DNA of 64,000 bases, from assembly GCA_036402075.1 (NCBI GenBank), contig DASWTP010000064.1, positions 50,561 to 114,560 of the forward strand. The letters run 5' to 3'. The position numbers and the translations under genes are program-made. Shown one piece after another: positions 58,201-64,000 of the stretch. The notes beneath the pieces are model-generated. The model did no database searches, was not told the origin of the DNA, and saw only the letters and a program-made list of their open reading frames with translations. The first letter of the stretch is position 1. Each line of letters begins with the position of its first letter. This stretch comes from Chryseosolibacter sp036402075. Its GTDB lineage: Bacteria; Bacteroidota; Bacteroidia; Cytophagales; Cyclobacteriaceae.

Positions 58201-58346
58201 TCATTAAGATGGGCTTTGGAAATCGTGAGATTGGAATGCTGCTGAACATCGAGACCTCAAGCGTCAAGATGGCTAAATATCGTCTTAAGAAAAAGCTGAA
58301 AATTGACGAGGAGAGTGATCTTACGGCTTTTTTGGAGACGATCTAA
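55245..58346 (+). CDS. Membrane-spanning propeller protein with C-terminal DNA-binding helix-turn-helix
   Basis: A 1033-residue transmembrane protein when started at ATG 55245 (signal KATPLGCLFCFIVAQLNGQS); ATG 55194 is an alternative. Residues 40-640 are reporter-type propeller units (GNMWFGTHGGGVTRFDG repeated). A Y_Y_Y-like domain is followed by PPWWQTRSMYIFYGV with one membrane helix (FYGVAFVLIIAGFMRW). A long coiled coil rich in Glu, Arg and Gln follows. The C-terminus has a LuxR-like helix-turn-helix: LSTNDLRMAALIKMGFGN, REIGMLLNIETSSVKMAK. There is no kinase or receiver domain. It is a one-component membrane-tethered regulator by layout. Confidence 0.9.
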   Translation: MKATPLGCLFCFIVAQLNGQSTNLPVQKPAGKMYKVPTSVAASNITIFDTEDGLPLSTVISSFCDRQGIVWFGTLGGGVAKFDGSEFQTFTTSHGLANNVVMAISEDRNGNMWFGTHGGGVTRFDGVALKSYTRSDGLANNVTVDIAEDNAGNLWFATRGSGISRFDGTRFTTYDVGDGLVDNNVNCLKFLPNGELWIGTDRGVSVFDGKKFFSPPGFAGIEVSSIAFGPKQDIWITSTLTGIYRLTENEVHHLAKQDTTVWEAQVDREGRIWFASQLHGVFYFEEKKFVQLGTPTEPTSRSIRTITEDRDGTIWIGTFSRGVWRYNGSAVSSYGSEHGLSSDVRGITQDKEGNLWMALHYGGIVRFDGKNFSYFSRAQGLPGNDFFSVFEDSMGNMWFGGIGGDGIIKYDGKLFTTYRAEQGLSNETVTAILEDRDGTMWFGTQDGIQKFEDGLFTKINWPSKLDTRYIRSIIQARDGKLWVGAHGGGVASYDGKVFRSYSTTDGLATNDINCIHEDKQGNIWFAGTNGGLTRFDGKGFLTIAVSHPVPNEAVNAIVEDKDGKLWLGTNNGIRSLEFITAGKRVTGAGLFSGSNEDIEQSVQFKWETFDGSSGFPIRAVNPNVMIYLEKTLPALTNSQGMIWMGCGDGSIIRFDSREVKRAVEPPQIQLKNVQLDETQIAWYSLQKNTSVDSAVLLQQQMIYGTTSTLALNEDSTRQHYRGIRLDGVERFSNVPRNLVLPYHFTRITFQFNAVELSRNSTVQYQYRLEGQHPHWSAATSSNVASFSNLIAGDYQFQARARTRDSTWGPPVTFEFSVLPPWWQTRSMYIFYGVAFVLIIAGFMRWRERRLHQANQRLEQLVGERTRELEDQIIEAERQRRLVEVRNKEIRDELEVTERNLSGMALQMIHRYHSYEELERELKKLAGNFEFRKEFQKVISMINVDKSLDTEWNHFNQYFNHVHKDFNDNLRQRSDQLSTNDLRMAALIKMGFGNREIGMLLNIETSSVKMAKYRLKKKLKIDEESDLTAFLETI

Positions 58347-58558
58347 AGAATTAGTGTTGATTGACAATACCTATTTTCTCAGCCAGGGAATCCCCGATTC
58401 GCGAGCATGCTGTTTCGCTTTCGCGAATTAAACGTTTACATACCAGCCAGTATCTTCAAGCAACAGTCGATGCTGTCCGTTCATCAAATGTCTTCGATTC
58501 AGCTTGAATGTTGCAATTGATAAGTCGTATATTAAACACTTATCAACTTCACTCACCT

Positions 58559-61500
58559 ATGAAATTTCGTTTACTTGTTGTTCAACTGTTATGCATGTTG
58601 ACGTTGCCATTAGCTGCGCAGCAGAAAAATTCTTCGGAGCCTGGATATACCTCCGACATGTTTTCAAACATCGCTTTGCGTTCGATCGGTCCTGCAGTGA
58701 CATCAGGCCGCATCTCAGACTTTGCAGTAAATCCGAAAAATATCAATGAATATTATGTGGCCACGTCTTCAGGTGGTGTTTGGAAGACCACCAACCACGG
58801 AACCACGTTTACACCAATATTTGATGGTCAAGGTTCGTACTCTATTGGATGTGTTACGCTTGATCCGTCAAATCCGAGTACGGTGTGGGTAGGCTCAGGT
58901 GAAAACAACAACCAACGCTCTGTGGCGTATGGTGATGGCGTCTATAAAAGTGAAGATGGCGGCAAGTCGTGGAAAAACATGGGACTTAAAAATTCGGAAC
59001 ACATTTCGGAAGTGATTGTTCATCCAACCGATCCAAACATTATTTACGTTGGCGCGTATGGCCCTGTATGGAGTGAGGGCGGTGAAAGAGGAGTTTACAA
59101 GTCAACCGATGGTGGCGCCACTTGGACCAATGTGAAGTCGGTTAGCGCGTATACCGGTTGTAATGATCTGGTCATGGATCCGAGAAATCCAAACGTGCTT
59201 TACGCAGCCTTTCATCAGCGGATGCGAAAAGTTTTTACCTACATCGGTGGTGGACCAGAGTCCGCAATCTTTAAATCCGTTGATGGCGGTACAACATGGA
59301 AAAAACTTGAAGGCGGCTTGCCAGGCGGAGATGTCGGCAGAATGGGATTAGCAATAAGTCCTGTGAACCCGGATGTGCTTTACACGGTCGTGGAAGCACA
59401 GGATGACAAAGGCGGAATTTATCGCTCGACAAACCAGGGGGCGAGCTGGGAAAAACGGAATTCATTCTACACGTCAGGAAATTATTATCAGGAAGTAACA
59501 TGCGATCCGAAAAATGTCGACCGGATTTTTATTACCGACTCGTACTATAAAGTAAGTCATGATGGAGGTAAAACGGTTTCCAACCTTGGCGAGATCAACA
59601 AACACATCGACAACCATTGCATCTGGATCAACCCTGACAACACCAATCACTTGCTCATCGGTTGCGATGGTGGCATTTACGAAACGTATGATTTCGCGAG
59701 CACTTATGACTTCAAGTCGAATTTGCCGGTCACCCAATTCTATAAAGTTTCAACGGACAACGAATATCCTTTCTATAGCGTTCATGGTGGCACACAGGAT
59801 AACCTTAGTTTGGGCGGTCCATCGCGAACAACCTCTGCCAACGGTATCGTTAACGCTGACTGGTACGTGACTTCCCTTGGCGATGGATTCGAAACACAGG
59901 TTGATCAGTCTGATCCAAATATAATTTATGCACAAAGTCAGTATGGCGGTCTCAATCGCTTTGACAGGAAAAGCGGACAGTATCTCTCAATCAAGCCAAT
60001 TGAGAAAGAAGGTGACGCAGCGTATCGCTGGAACTGGGATGCTCCATTGCTGATCAGTCAACACAACAATAGCAGACTTTACTTTGGCGCGAACAGAGTT
60101 TTGCGTACCGATGATCGCGGTAACTCCTGGACTGCCATCAGTCCTGACCTGAGCCGGCAACTAGATCGGAACAAACTTGAAGTGATGGGGCGCGTTTGGT
60201 CCGTTGACGCTATCGCGAAAAATGGAAGCACCGATATTTACGGGCAGCTAACGTCTATCGCAGAATCCAAGCTTGATGAAAAAATACTTTGGGTGGGAAC
60301 CGATGACGGGCTCATTCACCTCACCACCGATGGTGGCACCAACTGGAAAAAATTCGACAACCTCGCGGGAGTTCCTGCGCAAAGTTACGTTCACCAGATC
60401 ATTGCATCCTTGCACGACAAAAACACGGCTTACGTTTGCTTCAATCATCATCGCTATGGTGATTTTAAACCGTATGTGTTGAAGACTACAGACGCAGGTC
60501 GAACCTGGAAAGCAATTCAATCGAATCTCCCGGCCCGCGGAAGTGTTTACTCTATCGCGGAAGATCACGTGAATGGTAATTTGCTTTTTGTTGGAACCGA
60601 ATTCGGCTTGTTCTTTACAAACAGTGGTGGCGACAACTGGATCCAACTGAAAGCAGGATTACCTACCATTGCCGTTCGCGATCTCGAAATTCAACGCAGG
60701 GAAAATGATCTGGTGCTTGGAACCTTCGGTCGTGGATTTTATGTCCTTGACGATTATTCCGTACTGAGAAGTTTCAGAAAGGAAGATCTTTCAAAACCAG
60801 CACTATTATTTCCGGTTAAAGAGAGTTTGATTTATGTCGAGCGATTCCCACTTGGGCTTCGCGATAAGGGACATCTCGGTAGCAATTACTTCTCAACACC
60901 AAATCCGAAGCCCGGAGCTGTTTTCACCTATTACCTGAAAGACGACATCAAGAAGTTGAAGGAAAAACGTCAGGAAGCAGAGAAAGCAAAAACGGAAAGG
61001 AAGCAGAAAGTATACTACCCGTCTTTTGATAGCTTGCGAATGGAAGATCAACAACCCGACCCCTACTTGCTGTTTGTGATCAAAGATCAGTCAGGGAACG
61101 TTGTTCGAAATCTGAAAACCGCTGCCAAGAAAGGATTGAAACGCATCACCTGGGATTTTCGACACAACACACCTGCGCCTGTGGTGGGACGTTATACACC
61201 AACGCCTGACCAACTCTTCGGTGGAACGGAAGAGGGCCACCTTGCAGCACCTGGAAACTACAGTGTAACATTGTTGAAATACGAAGATGGCACGCTTACC
61301 GAGCTTGCGGGACCAGTAAACTTCACCTGCAAGCTTCTCGAGAACGCCAGCCTTCCTGTTGACATGAATGCGAATGTAGCCTTCACCGCCCAGGTGAGTG
61401 ACTTACGTAAAGCATTCTCGGCCGCAAGCGATTTACTCAGTACCATGAGCACGCGAATTAAGAACATCGACCTCGCCATCCTGGACATGCCAGCGCCTGG

Positions 61501-61828
61501 TAAAGATCTGACGGCAAAAAGCTACCAGCTGCAACGCGATTTTTACAAGCTACAAAGGCAAATGTTTGGTGATCTCTCGCGAGCGCGAAGAGAATTTGAA
61601 ACCGAGCCTTCTATCAGCGATCGCGTTTCGACAATGGAGGGTGCGCTGTGGTCAACCACAAGTCAGGTGCCGGGCATGTACAAAGAGTCGTACCAAGTTG
61701 CATCAAAACAATTCGCGACACTTCTCGCGGATATGAAAAAGCTGCATGCATCCATAGAGGAGGTGGAAAAAACGCTAGAGATTAACAACGCGCCATACAC
61801 TCCGGGCAGGTGGCCGGAATGGAAGTAG
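58559..61828 (+). CDS. Sortilin/VPS10-type BNR-repeat exported protein
   Basis: A 1089-residue secreted or outer-membrane protein (signal KFRLLVVQLLCMLTLPLAAQ). Residues 30-700 are BNR/sortilin propeller repeats with the Asp-box motif, e.g. YKSEDGGKSWKNMG, YKSTDGGATWTNV and KSVDGGTTWKKLE. It begins ALRSIGPAVTSGRISDFAVN, typical of the family annotated as VPS10/glycosyl-hydrolase-like. The C-terminal quarter is helical (KEKRQEAEKAKTERKQK and LRKAFSAASDLLSTMST) and may dimerise. No T9SS sorting domain is present. Catalytic residues are not evident. It follows the propeller/HTH regulator gene by about 210 nt on the same strand and may be its target. Confidence 0.9.
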   Translation: MKFRLLVVQLLCMLTLPLAAQQKNSSEPGYTSDMFSNIALRSIGPAVTSGRISDFAVNPKNINEYYVATSSGGVWKTTNHGTTFTPIFDGQGSYSIGCVTLDPSNPSTVWVGSGENNNQRSVAYGDGVYKSEDGGKSWKNMGLKNSEHISEVIVHPTDPNIIYVGAYGPVWSEGGERGVYKSTDGGATWTNVKSVSAYTGCNDLVMDPRNPNVLYAAFHQRMRKVFTYIGGGPESAIFKSVDGGTTWKKLEGGLPGGDVGRMGLAISPVNPDVLYTVVEAQDDKGGIYRSTNQGASWEKRNSFYTSGNYYQEVTCDPKNVDRIFITDSYYKVSHDGGKTVSNLGEINKHIDNHCIWINPDNTNHLLIGCDGGIYETYDFASTYDFKSNLPVTQFYKVSTDNEYPFYSVHGGTQDNLSLGGPSRTTSANGIVNADWYVTSLGDGFETQVDQSDPNIIYAQSQYGGLNRFDRKSGQYLSIKPIEKEGDAAYRWNWDAPLLISQHNNSRLYFGANRVLRTDDRGNSWTAISPDLSRQLDRNKLEVMGRVWSVDAIAKNGSTDIYGQLTSIAESKLDEKILWVGTDDGLIHLTTDGGTNWKKFDNLAGVPAQSYVHQIIASLHDKNTAYVCFNHHRYGDFKPYVLKTTDAGRTWKAIQSNLPARGSVYSIAEDHVNGNLLFVGTEFGLFFTNSGGDNWIQLKAGLPTIAVRDLEIQRRENDLVLGTFGRGFYVLDDYSVLRSFRKEDLSKPALLFPVKESLIYVERFPLGLRDKGHLGSNYFSTPNPKPGAVFTYYLKDDIKKLKEKRQEAEKAKTERKQKVYYPSFDSLRMEDQQPDPYLLFVIKDQSGNVVRNLKTAAKKGLKRITWDFRHNTPAPVVGRYTPTPDQLFGGTEEGHLAAPGNYSVTLLKYEDGTLTELAGPVNFTCKLLENASLPVDMNANVAFTAQVSDLRKAFSAASDLLSTMSTRIKNIDLAILDMPAPGKDLTAKSYQLQRDFYKLQRQMFGDLSRARREFETEPSISDRVSTMEGALWSTTSQVPGMYKESYQVASKQFATLLADMKKLHASIEEVEKTLEINNAPYTPGRWPEWK

Positions 61829-61838
61829 AATGAAAAAA

Positions 61839-61866
61839 GAAAGGCTGCTGGAGGGCGGCCTTTTTT
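61839..61866 (+). terminator. Intrinsic terminator after the BNR-repeat gene
   Basis: AAGGCTGC pairs with GCGGCCTT (one G-T wobble) around TGGAGG, followed by TTTT. It is 11 nt after the stop codon. Confidence 0.75.
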
Positions 61867-61990
61867 GCTCTGTAACGATACGTGTTATTTTCTGTAGAGC
61901 AACAATTCATCATGTAGAGCGTATGCCGATCAATCACTGATTTCCAACGTGGAATTACTTTTTACACCGATGAATGGCAAAAGTACTCCT

Positions 61991-62803
61991 ATGAAATTTT
62001 CTATCAGATTATTCTTACCGGTTGCGCTGCTAAGTTTTATCAGCAGCTGTTCGCCTGACGAGATTGTAGAACCGACTGCGTTGACGGAAGACAAAAAGAC
62101 CTACGCCAATTATTATGAAGATCAGTTCCTCACCCTGTACGTTGCCTACATGTATGACTACCATACGCTGAACTTTCACCTTACGGGAAATGGAGGAAAA
62201 GTTTCCGTCAACTGGGGTGATGGCGTCATCGAAAAGAAGATCCTCTATGAAAATCAGAAGATCACTTTCACGCACCGCTATGCCACACGCAAAAATTACA
62301 CAATCAGGGTTTCGGGCGAGATTACGACAATCACACGCTTTGAAATACACCAGCAGGATATGCCCGTTGACAAAATTCATTTCGGTGGTTTGACGAATCT
62401 GCGCGAATTAGAATTAGACTACATGTCGAATAGCCCATACGTTGTTAATTTGTCAAGGAACAAAGAATTGGTGAGTGCAAAATTCTACGTCACCGCAAGG
62501 CTGTATGAGGTCATTTTGTCTACCACAAACAAAATTACCAACCTGGAAATATCAGGACCGAATAGTATAAATACGCCCAATGCAGACCGCGTGGTAGCGC
62601 GTATTCACGATTCCGTCATTAATAATCCGAGAACCGGTACTATCAACCTGGAGGATTGGTGGGACAAACCATACGGACCTCCCCTTCTCACCGGTCCGCC
62701 TTCAAGCTACTCCATTAACAAACTAAAAAAACTTCGCGACCGGTACGGCTGGACAGTGATTCCGGAAAGATTTGAGGAAGCGCTGCTCGAAAGTGAGTAT
62801 TAG
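61991..62803 (+). CDS. Lipoprotein with PKD-like NWGDG motif and leucine-rich-like part
   Basis: A 270-residue surface lipoprotein (SIRLFLPVALLSFISSCSPD, lipobox Cys about residue 20). The middle contains GGKVSVNWGDGVIEKK and FTHRYATRKNYTIRVSG, the pattern of PKD-like or BspA-type units of Bacteroidota surface proteins. Then come short leucine-rich-like strands (IHFGGLTNLRELELDY and VVNLSRNKELVSAKF). Ligand unknown. ATG 61991 opens the signal; ATG 61970 and 61949-related starts are also possible. A terminator follows. Confidence 0.82.
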   Translation: MKFSIRLFLPVALLSFISSCSPDEIVEPTALTEDKKTYANYYEDQFLTLYVAYMYDYHTLNFHLTGNGGKVSVNWGDGVIEKKILYENQKITFTHRYATRKNYTIRVSGEITTITRFEIHQQDMPVDKIHFGGLTNLRELELDYMSNSPYVVNLSRNKELVSAKFYVTARLYEVILSTTNKITNLEISGPNSINTPNADRVVARIHDSVINNPRTGTINLEDWWDKPYGPPLLTGPPSSYSINKLKKLRDRYGWTVIPERFEEALLESEY

Positions 62804-62810
62804 TCGTTTG

Positions 62811-62840
62811 AGAAGTGATCAAAATCACTTCTCTTTTTTT
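62811..62840 (+). terminator. Intrinsic terminator of the PKD-like lipoprotein gene
   Basis: AGAAGTGAT at 62811-62819 pairs perfectly with ATCACTTCT around CAAA, followed by CTTTTTTT. It also lies at the 3' end of the convergent flavoprotein gene, but there no U-tract is on that strand. Confidence 0.85.
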
Positions 62841-62851
62841 GATTGTCAGCA

Positions 62852-63760
62852 TCAAAAGTCCTCATTAATAAGTTCTTTGTTCACCATCATGCCTGCGGTC
62901 GTTCCGGACGACACTGCGTTAGCAACGGTGCGCATTCGACTGGTGCTATCGCCACACGCAAACACGCCATCCACCGTTGTCTTGTATGAGGCATCCACTT
63001 TCAAATATCCGTCCTCACCAAACTCGGCTCCGAGCGATTTTGGTAGAATACAATGTTGTTCGAAGGGAAGGCGGGCGTATAGTGCCTTCAACGCAATACT
63101 TGTTCCATCACGGAACACCACCTGCTGCAAGTTGCCATCTTCATGCTGCATTTGTGCAATTTCGTTTTCGAAGATCGCAATGCCGTGCTGACGAATTTTT
63201 TGCGTTTGAAGTTCGGTCAGTGTCGACTTCCCGTTAGTAAGCAGACTTAATCGGCTTGTCCAGTTGCTGATCAGGGCTGTGAGCTCATACGCAGCATCTC
63301 CGTTCGCCAATATTCCGGTAGGCTGCTCTCTGACTTCGTAGCCGTGACAGTAAGGACAATGCAGCACAGATTTGCCCCAGCACGCTGCGAACCCGGGAAT
63401 GGAAGGAAGGACGTCTTTAATGCCCGTGGCGAAAATAACTTTTCGGGAACTAAGCTTTGTTCCATCGGCATTAGTCACGTCAAAGCCTTTCGGGTTTTGG
63501 AATATTGACTTCGCAACACCATTATATAAGTCGATGGTGTTGTATTGGAGGACCTGTTGGCGCGCAATAGATGCGATGTCGCCAGGACTTTTCCCATCTT
63601 GGGTAAGAAAGTTATGCGATGCCGGTGTTGTTTGATTACATGGCATCCCGCTATCGATTATGGCTACCGTGCGCAACGCCCGCCCAAGTGCCATTGCAGC
63701 CGCGAGCCCAGCGAAACTTCCTCCAACGATTATTACGTCAAGCTTTTTATTGTTCAGCAT
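62852..63760 (-). CDS. Thioredoxin-reductase-like FAD/NAD(P) oxidoreductase
   Basis: A 302-residue flavoprotein. The FAD-binding GGSFAGLAAAMALGRAL is near residue 13, IDSGMPCNQTTPASHNFL is typical of the small TrxR-like proteins, and the CxxC disulfide motif is in CPYCHGYEVRE (about residue 140). The last third has VFACGDSTSRMRTVANAVSSG for FAD. The usual second dinucleotide motif is degenerate (GILANGDAAYELTAL). It may reduce a small disulfide or serve as an independent oxidoreductase. Terminal gene before a truncated membrane protein on the same strand. Confidence 0.92.
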   Translation of the reverse strand: MLNNKKLDVIIVGGSFAGLAAAMALGRALRTVAIIDSGMPCNQTTPASHNFLTQDGKSPGDIASIARQQVLQYNTIDLYNGVAKSIFQNPKGFDVTNADGTKLSSRKVIFATGIKDVLPSIPGFAACWGKSVLHCPYCHGYEVREQPTGILANGDAAYELTALISNWTSRLSLLTNGKSTLTELQTQKIRQHGIAIFENEIAQMQHEDGNLQQVVFRDGTSIALKALYARLPFEQHCILPKSLGAEFGEDGYLKVDASYKTTVDGVFACGDSTSRMRTVANAVSSGTTAGMMVNKELINEDF

Positions 63761-63793
63761 ATCATTACGACCTAAGACGAACGACTAGTGTGC

Positions 63794-64000
63794 TTACTTC
63801 TCCGTCTTTGATGAAAGTATCCGGAGAACAAAATCAACGAAGGGTACTCCGGCAAACACAATCCATGGTACCAACGAAACCGTAAGGAGAAACGTTCGCT
63901 GGTATAGAGGCAACACCGATAATGGCTCGCCAAATATGTAAAGAAACAGCGTAATGGATGGATAGATGACTGCCCAGATTTTTAAAGAGGCAATAAATTT
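63794..64000 (-). CDS. Membrane protein, 5'-truncated by the window edge
   Basis: The last 68 codons of a minus-strand gene run off the right edge; the stop is at 63794-63796. The visible part is hydrophobic with two helices: IWAVIYPSITLFLYIFG and FLLTVSLVPWIVFAGVPFV, ending LRILSSKTEK. This layout (helix, PLYQRT, helix with VP) resembles the C-terminal membrane module found in some antibiotic-biosynthesis-monooxygenase-like proteins, which is inference only. It is upstream of the flavoprotein gene with a 33-nt gap, so the two may be co-transcribed. Confidence 0.65.
   Translation of the reverse strand, partial: KFIASLKIWAVIYPSITLFLYIFGEPLSVLPLYQRTFLLTVSLVPWIVFAGVPFVDFVLRILSSKTEK

Noticed and set aside
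1..64000. CRISPR arrays, insertion sequences, tRNA or rRNA genes
   Set aside because: None was recognised on either strand; the repeats seen are short inverted or word-type repeats.

Overview
The window is a gene-dense piece of a Bacteroidota chromosome, most likely order Cytophagales. This is inferred from content, not from a marker gene. The signs are a very large secreted protein with a type IX secretion C-terminal sorting domain, PorT-type outer-membrane barrels, two giant sensors with reporter-type beta-propellers, an ABC ATPase paired with a DUF5687-like membrane protein, many small SPII lipoproteins, and TAnnTTTG-type promoter boxes. Base composition looks mid-range. No tRNA, rRNA, CRISPR array, phage gene or transposase was recognised.

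Layout. 1-7.1 kb: a truncated phosphoglucose/phosphomannose isomerase, lipB with a small overlapping partner, a PolB-type 3'-5' exonuclease, RNase R, a polyprenyl synthase and a PhyH dioxygenase. 7.3-11.9 kb: sugar or nucleoside uptake and oxidation (MFS symporter, Gfo/Idh/MocA oxidoreductase, DUF1080 protein) plus a lone glycosyltransferase on the other strand. 11.9-18.2 kb: an ECF sigma factor with an overlapping small protein, an acidic-tailed unknown protein, uvrA, proC and a split YeeE/YedE sulfur transporter. 18.2-20.1 kb: a barrel-like protein and a lipoprotein gene that appears frameshifted. 20.3-28.4 kb: glutamate dehydrogenase, the ABC pair, a MATE exporter, an orphan PhnD-like binding protein, a lipoprotein propeller and an RluA/RluD pseudouridine synthase.

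28.4-32.2 kb is a minus-strand signalling block. It holds a small protein ending CPPTC, a seven-helix membrane protein, a histidine kinase, a NarL-type regulator, three phased direct repeats, and a receiver protein that has lost all its catalytic residues. I consider this the best candidate for an undescribed system. 32.2-39.0 kb is mixed metabolism: a trans-sulfuration enzyme, GNAT, exported RidA, Tag glycosylase, MBL-fold lipoprotein, TPR protein and GMC oxidoreductase.

39.3-48.3 kb: a propeller histidine kinase whose 3' end overlaps a sigma factor/small protein/ClpP operon, followed by small envelope proteins, a GNAT with a Cys-rich tail and a second histidine kinase. 48.5-64 kb: a 1635-residue T9SS cargo protein with cohesin- and dockerin-like parts, a PorT-like barrel, a membrane-spanning propeller protein ending in a DNA-binding helix-turn-helix instead of a kinase, a sortilin/BNR-repeat exported protein, a PKD-like lipoprotein, a thioredoxin-reductase-like flavoprotein and a truncated membrane protein at the right edge.

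Several intergenic gaps carry inverted repeats built from short repeated words, with a different word at each locus.
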